A DNA stretch of 64,000 nucleotides from Streptomyces ferrugineus (GTDB lineage: Bacteria > Actinomycetota > Actinomycetes > Streptomycetales > Streptomycetaceae), in the NCBI RefSeq assembly GCF_015160855.1, contig NZ_CP063373.1, forward strand, positions 4,960,001 through 5,024,000, given 5' to 3'. Below are positions 53,286 through 62,028 of this stretch, one piece after another. The position numbers and the translations under genes were made by a program. A model generated the notes under the pieces. That model had not been told where the DNA came from. It saw only the letters and a list, made by a program, of their open reading frames with translations, and did no database searches. Every line of letters starts with the position of its first letter. Within the stretch, counting starts at the first letter, position 1.

Positions 53286-53813
53286 TTAGGCGCAGCCCGC
53301 GGCTCGCGCCCGGTGCCTGCGGACGGCGTCGCGATTGGCGCAGCGTTGGGAGCAGTAGCGCTGCCGTCCGGTGCGTGAGGTGTCGGCGAGGGCCTTGTCG
53401 CACTCGATCACCTCGCAGCGGCGCAGTCGGTGCATGCCCCGGCCCGCCAGATGTAGTGCGGTACCGACCGCGAACAGCGTGAACAGGACGGAACCGAGCG
53501 GCTGTTCCGCGTCCCGGTAATGCAGATGCCAGCCGGTACCGGGGTGGGAGGTCAGCCGCGGGTAGGCGGCAGCCTCGGCCAGCATCCGGTTCAGCAGATC
53601 GGCGCGCTCCTGCTCCCCGGCGGCGTCGACGATCCTCTCCCAGGCGTCCAGTGCGGCCTCGGCGCGGCCGAGATCGTCCGCTGTCACCGGGCGCTCCAGC
53701 ATGAGCCCGGCGGCGCGGCAGCGGTCTGCCAGCTCACCCGCGCTCTCAGGCCGGCGGTTGGCCAAGTCCGCGGCCAGGTTCACCGCATCCTCGCCGTAAG
53801 GGTTGAGATGCAT
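53286..53813 (-). CDS. CGNR zinc-finger (ABATE-domain) regulator
   Basis: A 175-residue protein from ATG 53813. The N-terminal ABATE domain begins AVNLAADLANRRPESAGELADRCRAAG and includes PRLTSHPGTGWHLHY. The C-terminal CGNR-type zinc finger reads LRRCEVIECDKALADTSRTGRQRYCSQRCANRDAVRRHRAR. Such proteins are DNA-binding regulators often placed divergent to a transporter, as here. The gap to the MFS gene is only 26 bases, so it probably represses both. Confidence 0.85.
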   Translation of the reverse strand: MHLNPYGEDAVNLAADLANRRPESAGELADRCRAAGLMLERPVTADDLGRAEAALDAWERIVDAAGEQERADLLNRMLAEAAAYPRLTSHPGTGWHLHYRDAEQPLGSVLFTLFAVGTALHLAGRGMHRLRRCEVIECDKALADTSRTGRQRYCSQRCANRDAVRRHRARAAGCA

Positions 53814-53839
53814 AAGACCATTACAACAGTGTGGTCGGC
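53814..53839. promoter_or_regulatory. 26-bp divergent spacer, probable operator
   Basis: Between the CGNR and MFS starts lies an imperfect palindrome, GACCATTACAACAGTGTGGTC (21 bases with matching GACCA/TGGTC arms). With so little space at least one transcript must be leaderless or start inside the partner. It is the obvious binding site for the CGNR regulator. Confidence 0.5.
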
Positions 53840-55084
53840 ATGACACAACAAACCGCCGGACGCACCGGAGCCCCGGCCCGCGACCCGTGGCGCTATCGCT
53901 GGATCGTGCTAGGCATTGCCACCTTCACCCAAGCCGCGTCCGGGTTCTTCGTCGGCGGCATCGGAGCGCTCGGCGTCCACCTGCAAAGCGCCCTGGACCT
54001 GAGCACGGCGCAGCTGGGTCTGCTGATCTCGGCGGCCCAGCTCATGCCACTGGCCGGGCTGCTGGTGGCCGGCGAGCTACTGGACCGCTACAGCGAGCGC
54101 TGGGTGGTCGGGGTCGGGGCCGGCGTGGTGGCGCTGGCTCTGGGCGCCGGGAGCCTGGCGTCGGGATACACCGCCCTGCTGGTCGCACTGCTGGTGGTCG
54201 GCACGGGATACAGCAGCGTCCAGCCGGGCGGGAGCAAGTCGGTGGCCTCCTGGTTCGACGCGTCACAGCGCGGTTTCGCGATGGGTATCCGGCAGGCCGG
54301 GCTGCCGCTGGGGGCGGCGCTCGCCTCGGCCGTGCTCCCGCTCGTCGCCGAGGAGTTCGGCTGGCGGGCGACACTGCTGACCGGCGCCCTGGTCGCGCTG
54401 CTGGGAGCCGGTCTCTTCACGGCCTGCTACCGTCGGCCGCCCGCACTGCCCGCCCCGCAGGACAAGGAACCGTCGGACCCACTCGCGGCACAGCTGCGCG
54501 CCCGGCTACGAATGCTCCGTGAACCGTCCACGGTGAAGATCATGCTGTCGGGGACCAGCCTGATCTCGGTGCAGTACGGCGTGGGCATCCTGACAGTGCT
54601 CCACCTCCACCGGGTGTCGTCGGTCGGCGCCGGGCAGGCGGCCCTGATCCTGGTGGCATCCCAGGGTGCGGGCGTTGCGGGCCGGATATGCCTGGCGGCC
54701 TGGAGCGACCGGAGCAGTTCGGGGCGCTATGCCATCGTGCTGGTCTGCATGGTCGCCGTGATCGCCGGGCTGGCCGTGCTGATGACACCGGCCGGGCGGG
54801 CACCGGTCGTCGCTTCCGGCGTCTTCGTCTGGCTCGGCTTCTTCGGATTCGGCTGGTACGGCCCGTGGGTCGCCTACGTCACCGAAGCGGCCCCACCGGG
54901 CAAGACCGGCTTCGCCCTGGGGCTGGCCATGTCCGTCAACCAGATCGCCATCGTCACGGTGCCGCCCGTGCTCGGCCTGCTGGTCGACCTCAACAGCAGC
55001 TTCACCCCAGCCTGGGCACTGCTGTTCCTGCTGACCGCCGTCGCCCTGGCGGTCACAGCCGTCGCGGAACGCCGCACATGCTGA
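53840..55084 (+). CDS. MFS transporter
   Basis: A 414-residue major facilitator protein with about 12 hydrophobic segments in two halves and a cytosolic loop at about residues 200-225 (RRPPALPAPQDKEPSDP). MFS signatures are GELLDRYSERWVVGVGAG between helices 2 and 3 and SGRYAIVLVCMV in the second half. QPGGSKSVASWFD resembles nitrate/cyanate-type or drug exporters. ATG 53840 starts MTQQTAGR. Context with the CGNR regulator suggests export of a toxic compound; the substrate is unknown. Confidence 0.9.
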   Translation: MTQQTAGRTGAPARDPWRYRWIVLGIATFTQAASGFFVGGIGALGVHLQSALDLSTAQLGLLISAAQLMPLAGLLVAGELLDRYSERWVVGVGAGVVALALGAGSLASGYTALLVALLVVGTGYSSVQPGGSKSVASWFDASQRGFAMGIRQAGLPLGAALASAVLPLVAEEFGWRATLLTGALVALLGAGLFTACYRRPPALPAPQDKEPSDPLAAQLRARLRMLREPSTVKIMLSGTSLISVQYGVGILTVLHLHRVSSVGAGQAALILVASQGAGVAGRICLAAWSDRSSSGRYAIVLVCMVAVIAGLAVLMTPAGRAPVVASGVFVWLGFFGFGWYGPWVAYVTEAAPPGKTGFALGLAMSVNQIAIVTVPPVLGLLVDLNSSFTPAWALLFLLTAVALAVTAVAERRTC

Positions 55085-55390
55085 CGTCTGCACTTCCGTG
55101 CGCGGCACAACAGGCGTGGCACGGCCCTGGCCGAGGCGTTCGACTGCGGCTGCCACCGCGTGTCGGGCCTGTTCCATGCTCCCTGACTGGCTTCGTCAGA
55201 TTGAAGCAGCTCAGCCTGGCGAGTCTGTCGTCGTAACCCGCCGCGGACGGCGACGCCGCGCGGGAGAGCGCGGTCAGGGCCATCAGCGCGTTCACCAGGT
55301 CAGGGGCGACTTCTTCGGCCGGCTTTCGCCCTCCGCCTTCGGCCCGGAGGCGGAGCAGCCGTTCGAGGGGAGGTTGTCTCACTCAGGGCT
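55085..55390. other. no gene recognised
   Basis: About 300 bases between the MFS gene and the histidine kinase end. A coherent minus-strand run (PDLVNALMALTALSRAASPSAAGYDDRLARLS) appears near 55,220-55,310 but lacks a start and end. The position is where a response regulator would be expected, but no receiver-domain motif is found. Confidence 0.4.
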
Positions 55391-56566
55391 TCAACGCCGG
55401 AAACCTGCTCGCACCAGCCACCCACCGCCGCTGCGTGGCCCGGTGTGCAGTTCTCCGCCCAGTGCGGTGACCCGTTCTTTGAGACCAACGAGGCCGAAGC
55501 CGCCGCCGTGGGCGGCCGCCGGGAGTTGGGTGCCGCCGCGGCCGTCGTCGGCCACGGTCACCTCCAGGCGGCCGGCGTCGTCGCGCAGGGAGACCTCGAT
55601 GCGGGTGGCGTCGGCCGCGTGCCGACGGACGTTGGTCAGGGCCTCCTGGACGACCCGGAAGGCCGCGGCCTGCACCTCGTGGGGGAGGTCGTCGGACACG
55701 GCGGGGTCCCGGCGCAGGACGACGTGCTGGCCCGGCAGCGCGAAGCCCTCGATCAGTTCGGCGATGCCCGCGAGGTCGCCGACCGGGCGGTGGCCGGCCG
55801 CCTCGGGGCCGGTGTTCCGCAGTACGCCGACCGTGCGGCGCATCGAGGCCAGCGCCTCGGTCGCGGCCCGCTCGATGCCGGCCAGGACGGGGTCCAGTTC
55901 CTGTGGCCGGGAGTCGGCCATCATGCGGGCCACCTGCGTCTGCACGAGGATGCCGGTCACGTGGTGGGCGACGAAGTCGTGCAGGTCGGCGGCGATGGCC
56001 AGACGTTCGCCGCGGCGGGTCTCGCTGACGGCGACGGTGCGCCGGTAGTCCATCGAGCGCAGATATCCCGCGAGCCCGGCGACGAGGCCGACCAGCAGCA
56101 GACCGATCAGCTCCAGGCCCATCACGTCACTGCTCAGCGTCACATCGCCGCGCACCGGCAGTGTGAGCAGCGCGCACGCGTCGAGGGCGCCGCATGCCAG
56201 GGCCCAGCGCGGCGGGCAGTGCCGTACGGCGATGAACAGCAGGCTCAGCAGGATCATGATCTCGCCCGGGCCGAACACGACCGGCCCTTGGACCAGCAGT
56301 GACGCGGCTGTGAGGAGGAGCGAGGCGAGAGCGGGCACGGTGGTGCGTGCCTGCGGTGTGAGCCACTCGGGCCGCCGCCCGGCCGGCCACAGCAATGCGG
56401 CCAGGCCGACGAGCACCACGGCCAGGGTCTGCCAGACGGGACTTGCCATCGGCAGCACGCGGGCTCCGTCGGAGCCCGCGTAGAGAACAACGTCGACGAC
56501 GGCAGCGGCCAGCAGGAGGCCGAAGGCGACGCCACGGGCGCAGCCCCTGGCGGAAACAGACTTCAT
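55391..56566 (-). CDS. NarL-type sensor histidine kinase without partner
   Basis: A 391-residue membrane histidine kinase. Five or so hydrophobic helices (VAFGLLLAAAVVDVVLYAG, TLAVVLVGLAALLWP, LELIGLLLVGLVAGLAGYL) precede a HisKA_3 domain with phospho-acceptor ADLHDFVAHHVTGI (about 195). An HATPase_c domain follows, with VVQEALTNVRRHAADAT (N box), VADDGRGG (G1) and GGFGLVGLKERV (G2). The usual NarL/LuxR response regulator gene, normally directly downstream, is absent from both sides. Starts at 56566 or GTG 56575 are equivalent. Confidence 0.88.
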   Translation of the reverse strand: MKSVSARGCARGVAFGLLLAAAVVDVVLYAGSDGARVLPMASPVWQTLAVVLVGLAALLWPAGRRPEWLTPQARTTVPALASLLLTAASLLVQGPVVFGPGEIMILLSLLFIAVRHCPPRWALACGALDACALLTLPVRGDVTLSSDVMGLELIGLLLVGLVAGLAGYLRSMDYRRTVAVSETRRGERLAIAADLHDFVAHHVTGILVQTQVARMMADSRPQELDPVLAGIERAATEALASMRRTVGVLRNTGPEAAGHRPVGDLAGIAELIEGFALPGQHVVLRRDPAVSDDLPHEVQAAAFRVVQEALTNVRRHAADATRIEVSLRDDAGRLEVTVADDGRGGTQLPAAAHGGGFGLVGLKERVTALGGELHTGPRSGGGWLVRAGFRR

Positions 56567-56715
56567 GCCGGTCACCGTAGGCGAGGCAGTGCACGGCCGG
56601 ATCGGCCGATCGGCCGATGGGCCTGTGAGAAGGCCGACCTTACGGCCGAGGCGCGCGCCCGGGCCCGCAGGCGAGTGTGGAGCCGCATCCTCACCACGGA
56701 CACCAGGAGAACGCG

Positions 56716-57087
56716 ATGCAGCGCAACAAGTTCGCCGTCGGCGTCATCGGCGGGGCGACCGCCGTGGTCGCGCTCGGCGGCCTCGGCACCTATCTGCTCT
56801 CCGGCACCGAGTCGACCAGCCGCCTGGACGAGCACAGCACGGCGTCGGTGAACGGCCACAAGGCCCTCGCGTCGAGGATCGTCGAGGGCCGCACCGAGAG
56901 CAAGTACCACCCGCTGCCCTGGGTCGGCAGCAAGGTCACCGGCGTCACCTGCCCGACCGGTCTCAAGGCCGTGACCGGCGCGACCATCACCTGCACCGGC
57001 AAGAGGAACGACAGCGAGGTCGTCCGCATCCCCGTCCGGGTGACCAGGGCCGACGCCAAGAGCGTCACCTGGAAGTTCGAGCGCTGA
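56716..57087 (+). CDS. DUF4333-like exported protein
   Basis: A 123-residue protein from ATG 56716 with AGGAGA upstream. One N-terminal hydrophobic helix (FAVGVIGGATAVVALGGLGTYLL) acts as an anchor or signal. The exported part has PLPWVGSKVTGVTCPTGLKAVTGATITCTGKRNDSEVVRIPVRV, matching the DUF4333 pattern with two conserved Cys. The function is unknown; the family is common at the actinobacterial envelope. It is divergent from the histidine kinase, so it may be its target. Confidence 0.75.
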   Translation: MQRNKFAVGVIGGATAVVALGGLGTYLLSGTESTSRLDEHSTASVNGHKALASRIVEGRTESKYHPLPWVGSKVTGVTCPTGLKAVTGATITCTGKRNDSEVVRIPVRVTRADAKSVTWKFER

Positions 57088-57104
57088 GAGGGGCCACGCC
57101 ACAC

Positions 57105-57420
57105 CATGAGCACCGTCCTGGCCGGATACGGCTTGATCAAGAAGTACGGCTCCACCATGCCGGGGGTCGCGGAGCAGGCGTCCTTGCCGTCGTTCCCGGC
57201 GGCAGCCGTGTAGGCGAGGCCCTTCTGCGTCATGGCGTAGAGCTGCGCGTCGAGGATGGTGGCGAGCTTCCCCGAGAGGCCGAAGGCGACGACGGAGGGC
57301 TTCTCGGCGTGCGCGGTGATCCAGTCCACGGCGGTGGCGAGGCGCCAGGGTGGCCTCGCCCCTTCCCTGCTGCGACCGAGGCCGAATTCACCAACGATGT
57401 CCTTCATGGGACGCGATCCC
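57105..57420 (-). pseudogene. subtilisin-like (S8) protease fragment
   Basis: The minus strand reads AVDWITAHAEKPSVVAFGLSG and KGLAYTAAAGNDGKDACSATPG. The second is the oxyanion-hole Asn region (AAGND) of S8 serine proteases. The catalytic Asp, His and Ser blocks are absent, as are the signal and pro-regions. This is a relic of about 100 residues. Confidence 0.7.
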
Positions 57421-57522
57421 CCAGTGAACCGCTCCCCCGCTCCGGCCGTCTTCCGGCACGGGCCCCGAGTCCCGCTCAACAAGTGATCATCCAGCACTCC
57501 TGCGATTCCGGACCGTGGCCTC

Positions 57523-59211
57523 ATGCACCCCATACGTCCTCACGCCCCCCGCAGCGCACGCGCCCCGCAAGTCGATGTCATCGTCGTCGGTTACAACAAC
57601 GCCGCCCATGTGACGACCGCCGTCCGCTCGGCGCTGGCGCAGGGCCCAGTCGTCCGTGAGGTCGTCGCCGTGGACGACTGCTCGACGGACGCCAGCGTGG
57701 ACCTGCTCGCCCGCCTCGCCACGACCGAGCCGCGCCTGAAGGTGGTCCGGCGCCGGGTCAACAGCGGCGGCTGCGGCAGTCCGCGCAACACCGGGCTCGA
57801 CCGGGTGACCGCGCCGTATGTGATGTTCCTCGACAGCGACGACGTACTGCCGCCGGGCGCGGTGGACGCGCTGCTCACGGCGGCGACGGGGGCGGACGCG
57901 CAGGTGGCGGGCGGGCTGTGCGTACGGCGGGAGCTGCCCGGTCGGCGCGAAGTGCCCTGGCAGGCGCCCCTCTACGCCACGCACGCCGTCTTCGAGCACC
58001 CCGCTCAGCGCCCGCGCCTGGTCCACGACACCCTCTGTGTGAACAAGCTCTACCGCACGGACTTCCTGCGCGAGCACGGCATCCGCTTCCCCGAAGGCCG
58101 CTTCCCCTACGAGGACTTCGTCTTCACCGCGCGCGTGCTCGCCGCCCGGCCGCGCATGGCCCTCGTCCCCGACCGGGTGTACGTCTGGCACGTGCGCCGC
58201 TCGGCCGACCGGCTGTCGATCTCCCTGGACCGCGCCGACATCGCCAACTGGCGGGCGCGCACGGAGGCGACCCGGCTGGCGTACGAGATCCTGTTGGGCG
58301 CGGGGCAGAAGGAGCTGGCGCGGGCGGCACGCGCCAAGTTCCTCGACCACGAGCTGCGGATATACGCCCGTGAGCTGGGGTTGCACGATCAGCGGTACCA
58401 GCGCGCGTGGTGGGCGCACACGCGGGCGTGTCTCGCGGAGTTCGACGCGTCCGACTGGGCCCACAACCCCACCGCGCCCGGCCGCCTCATCGGCCGCGTC
58501 GTCCTGGCCTCCCCCGAGCCCCGCGACCTCCCCCGCCTGCGGGACCTGGCCTCCCGCCCGGCCCGCCTCCTCCCGCCGTACGCCCACTCCCCAGACGGCA
58601 CCCCCGTCTGGTCGGCCGACCTGCCCGAGGTCACCCTCGAGCCGCTCCTGACCCGCCCCGTCCACGTCCTCCCGCTCGCCGTCGACGCGGAACTGCGCCC
58701 ACGCGCGCGTACCGCCCTGCTGCGGCTGCGCCTGCACGAGCTGTACGGCAGGGTCGCGCAGGCGGGGCCGGAGGCGCTGGAGGTGGTATGGCGGTGCCGG
58801 GAGACGGGAGTCGCGGCGGGGCCGAGCACGAGGGTGGCGCTCGGGCCGTGCCCTGCCAACGGGGGTGGTGTCTGGGCGGCCGAGGTGAGGGTGGAGTGGT
58901 CAGCGTTCGGGGGGTCCGGCAGGCGGAGTGTGCCGGGAGCGTCCATGTCCAGGGCATCGCGGGCGTTCACGAACGCATGGGATCTCCACCTGCGCGTGTG
59001 CTTCCGGGACGGCGCCTACCACGAGGTCACGGCGCATGCGGTGGCGGGCACCGGTCTGCTGCGCCGGCGCGCCGGGATCAGTGCCCGTCACGGCGTCGTA
59101 CTCGTCCGGCCGTACGCCACACACTCCGGTGCGCTGGCCCTGCGCGTCGCCCTGGGTTTACGCGGAAGCATGTCCGTGGTCCGCGGCGGACTCCACCGCC
59201 TGCTTCGCTGA
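57523..59211 (+). CDS. family 2 glycosyltransferase
   Basis: 562 residues. The N-terminal GT-A domain (about 15-230) has VDVIVVGYNNAAHVTTAVRSAL, VVAVDDCSTDAS, GGCGSPRNTGLDR and the nucleotide-sugar/metal motif MFLDSDDVLPPG (about 104), plus FPYEDFVFTARVL as the acceptor-side acidic motif. The C-terminal 300 residues are beta-rich, as in teichoic-acid and capsule polymerases (TarP/CDP-glycerol associated types). No transmembrane helix is seen. It is probably a wall-polymer or exopolysaccharide glycosyltransferase. ATG 57523 is the only sensible start. Confidence 0.88.
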   Translation: MHPIRPHAPRSARAPQVDVIVVGYNNAAHVTTAVRSALAQGPVVREVVAVDDCSTDASVDLLARLATTEPRLKVVRRRVNSGGCGSPRNTGLDRVTAPYVMFLDSDDVLPPGAVDALLTAATGADAQVAGGLCVRRELPGRREVPWQAPLYATHAVFEHPAQRPRLVHDTLCVNKLYRTDFLREHGIRFPEGRFPYEDFVFTARVLAARPRMALVPDRVYVWHVRRSADRLSISLDRADIANWRARTEATRLAYEILLGAGQKELARAARAKFLDHELRIYARELGLHDQRYQRAWWAHTRACLAEFDASDWAHNPTAPGRLIGRVVLASPEPRDLPRLRDLASRPARLLPPYAHSPDGTPVWSADLPEVTLEPLLTRPVHVLPLAVDAELRPRARTALLRLRLHELYGRVAQAGPEALEVVWRCRETGVAAGPSTRVALGPCPANGGGVWAAEVRVEWSAFGGSGRRSVPGASMSRASRAFTNAWDLHLRVCFRDGAYHEVTAHAVAGTGLLRRRAGISARHGVVLVRPYATHSGALALRVALGLRGSMSVVRGGLHRLLR

Positions 59212-60185
59212 CTCACTTGTCACGAGGGGACGGCCGTACATGACCTGGCTGATCACCGGTGACGCTGGGTGAAGTCGAAGCGCTGCGGGTGCAGTTGGCC
59301 GATCTGCAGCAGGACCACACCGTCCTGGTGGATATCCGACAGGCCCTCGGCTCCCGGCGGCCCCTCCCCCGGCTCGCTTCTGAGGCCGTCGCGGCAGTGC
59401 CTGCTCCCTGCATAAGGCTTCGGCCGTACCGGTTGTGGGCAAGCAGGCGCGGGCCAGGAGTCTGCTGTCTCGACGCCCGGAATCAACCCGTCAAGCAGAG
59501 CGCCGCTGCATCATCGGCAGTGCAGTCCGCCCTGCCCACGCTCGTCCACCTCGTCCGCGAGCCCCTGGCCGGCCGGCACGAGCCCGCTCCGCCGCTGAAG
59601 TCGCCGCCACACTGGAACAACAGCATCCCCAGCGCGAGATCAAGACCAAGATCACGCGACTCACACGCGAAGGACTCGTGGCCAAGAACCAAGCCCAGCG
59701 CACCAAGCAGGCCAGGTCCGTCTACTACACCTCCCCCGAGGCCTCCGAGTCTGCCTCCCAGGACGAGCCGACAGCCGAGCAGTCCGCCTGACAACCTCTC
59801 GGTGCCCTGGTGCCGTTGGGCCACGCCAGGTACAGTCCCGGCCGCGATCCTCGCGACCGTCTCCCTTGCGACCCGGCCAACCTCGCCTCGGCGCGGGGCG
59901 TCTGTGTCCAGCACCTCGCCCGACTGCATCCGCTGCCCGCCGGCCCTCCCGCCGAGCTCACGCCGAGGTCACCCTCGGTCTGCTGCCGGGCCGCCGTGGC
60001 CGCACTGCTGGCCGCTCGGCGGGAACAAGGGCCCCACGATCGGCGTACCCTGACAGGCCCACTCCCCGCAGGCCACGGGACACTCACAGGCGCCCGTCCG
60101 GCACGCGGTCCCCGTCGAAGTGATGAGAAGGATTCCGCTCATCCGGCCGAGGTACGCGGTGAGTTCACCGCCCTAGCATCGCGGA
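59212..60185. other. mostly gene fragments
   Basis: Nearly 1 kb without an intact gene. Readable remnants are VEALRVQLADLQQDHTVLVDIRQAL near 59,260-59,340 and the fragment listed at 59560. Nothing recognisable lies between 59,800 and 60,185, apart from the promoter region of the DUF418 gene. Confidence 0.5.
59560..59791 (+). pseudogene. C-terminal fragment of a small helical protein
   Basis: A coherent run, SAAEVAATLEQQHPQREIKTKITRLTREGLVAKNQAQRTKQARSVYYTS, ends at a stop at 59791. It looks like a winged-helix module: two helices, then TRLTREGLVAK as recognition helix and wing. No start or upstream domain remains. The parent family is not recognised. Confidence 0.4.
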
Positions 60186-61400
60186 ATGTCAAACTCACTT
60201 AGCATCAAGCGCGTTCCATCGCTTGATGTGTTACGCGGCATCGCGATCGTCGGAACGTTGCTGTCCAACATCTGGATCTTCACCAGTGCAGTGGGGGACG
60301 ATTGGACCGGCAGGATCGGCGGGGCGTGGGACGAGGACGTCTCACTCGTTTCCTCTTTGCTGTCGAACGGCAAGTTCCTCGGGTTGCTGTCCATATTGTT
60401 CGGCGTGGGTATGGCCATCCAGTTCGAGTCGGCACTTCGGCACGGACACCGCTGGCCCTGGCGATACGAGTGGCGTTCGTTGCTGCTGATGGCGGACGGC
60501 TTCATCCACTTTGCGCTCGTTGTCGAGTTCGACATTCTCATGGGATACGCGTTGGTGGCGATCATCATCGCCCCCCTGCTCCGGCTGCGGACCAAGTGGC
60601 TGGTCGTGGCCACCGCACTCGCCGGCGCACTGCACTTGTACATGCAGTTCCGCACCATGATGTGGACAGCCCCCGCAGAAGAGCCACTGCCCGAGGATTA
60701 CCGAGATGATCCGGCGAGCGCACAGGACACATCGAGCTATCCCACCCCCACATACTTCGAGGAGGTGGCCGGGCGAATAGAGTATTTCTGGGATGGCAGG
60801 CAAGAGGCCTTCATCATTGCTCCTCCCCTGTCGGCCTTCCTGTTCCTCTGCGGGGCTCTGCTGTGGCGGGCGGGGCTGTTCAGGGGGGATGAGAAGGCGC
60901 GGAGGTTGAGCCGTCGGCTCGCCATCGGAGGCCTGGGCCTCGGGGTGCCGTTGTCTGTGTGGGAGTACCTGCCCTTGCCGGGCAGCGACATCTCCGGTGG
61001 GCTTTCGCGGTACACCATCGCTCCGATCGTGGCCTTCGGCTACCTGGGGCTGATACTCATCCTGCTGCGGAGCCGTGGTGGCTCCGGGTTCCTCGCCCGG
61101 CGGTTCGCTGACGTCGGCAAGACCGCGCTGTCGTGCTACATGCTGCAGAACGTCGTCGCCCTGGTGATCTTCAGCTCATGGGGCCTTGGCCTGGGGCCGT
61201 TGGGCAGTGTCGGTACGATTCTCGCCTGGGCCGGGATCAGCGCTCTGCTGATGCTCGCCGCATACCTGTGGCTGCGGCGCTTTCGGCAGGGGCCGTTCGA
61301 GCTGGTTTGGCGGGCGGCCGTGGACGCGCCCTTCCGGCATGTTGACCGCGCGCGTGAACGCCAGCGGCGCGAGAAGGACGCCCCTGTGAGTGTCTCGTAG
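60186..61400 (+). CDS. DUF418 membrane protein, copy 1
   Basis: A 404-residue integral membrane protein. The start SLDVLRGIAIVGTLLSNIW is the DUF1624/DUF418 signature. The first helices, with NGKFLGLLSILFGVGMAIQFESA, HRWPWRYEWRSLLLM and FDILMGYALVAII, are followed by an acidic loop, then the DUF418 half: LSCYMLQNVVALVIFSSWGLGLGPLGSVGTILAW and LWLRRFRQGPFELVWR. About ten helices in total. The family is related to acyltransferase-like or transport proteins of unknown role. ATG 60186 is well placed. Confidence 0.88.
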   Translation: MSNSLSIKRVPSLDVLRGIAIVGTLLSNIWIFTSAVGDDWTGRIGGAWDEDVSLVSSLLSNGKFLGLLSILFGVGMAIQFESALRHGHRWPWRYEWRSLLLMADGFIHFALVVEFDILMGYALVAIIIAPLLRLRTKWLVVATALAGALHLYMQFRTMMWTAPAEEPLPEDYRDDPASAQDTSSYPTPTYFEEVAGRIEYFWDGRQEAFIIAPPLSAFLFLCGALLWRAGLFRGDEKARRLSRRLAIGGLGLGVPLSVWEYLPLPGSDISGGLSRYTIAPIVAFGYLGLILILLRSRGGSGFLARRFADVGKTALSCYMLQNVVALVIFSSWGLGLGPLGSVGTILAWAGISALLMLAAYLWLRRFRQGPFELVWRAAVDAPFRHVDRARERQRREKDAPVSVS

Positions 61401-62028
61401 CGGAGATATAGCGGCCGGAATATGGGCGTTGGGTGTTCTGTCGTCAGCTGAGCGTGAGGCAGGACGGTATCCGGGCCGGTCAGCGGCCGTGGGCATGCAG
61501 GGCTGGTTGCTGTGAGCGAGCGCAAGCACTACAAGACCGCCCCTGTCCGACGAGCAGTGGTCGCTGGTCGGGCCGACGATTCAGGCTCTGGCCTCTGCTG
61601 CTGGCACCGTCCAGGCCGGTCGAGGACTTCCCGCGTACGCACCGGCCTCGGCGCAGGTTCGTCAAAGGCGTTACCGCCCACGGACACCTGACCGCAATCG
61701 CGGAACCACCGGCCTGGAGGGCCGAGTTCTACGTCACCGGCGCGTCAACGGTCTGCTCCTGTCCCGCGACGGTCAGGGCCTGTTCTGAGTTCCCGTCGTC
61801 CGCAGGAGGCGCGGGCTCAGGCAGCGGGCCCGGGGATCGCCGGCAAGGTCATCTTTCAACCTGGTCACGGCCCATGGGCGAAGTGTGCAGGGAGCAGAGA
61901 ACGCGGTTGCCGCAGAGCGAACGAGGCGGCCGTCGCTTCCCGCCGCTCCGCCGAAGCAATACCGGGACTCCGCCTTCTCTGTGCGGCGCCCGCGAGCGAC
62001 CGCACTCTCACCTGATCGGAAATCAAAG
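61401..62028. other. spacer with IS fragment between DUF418 copies
   Basis: About 630 bases. Apart from the IS5-type N-terminal fragment at 61512 nothing is recognisable. The last 150 bases run toward the start of DUF418 copy 2 and probably contain its promoter. Confidence 0.5.
61512..61640 (+). pseudogene. IS5-type transposase N-terminal scrap
   Basis: Reads VSERKHYKTA then, after one shifted base, LSDEQWSLVGPTIQALASAAG, the typical start of IS5/IS1373-like transposases in Streptomyces (SERKPYKTDLSDEQW..). Everything downstream is lost. Confidence 0.55.
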
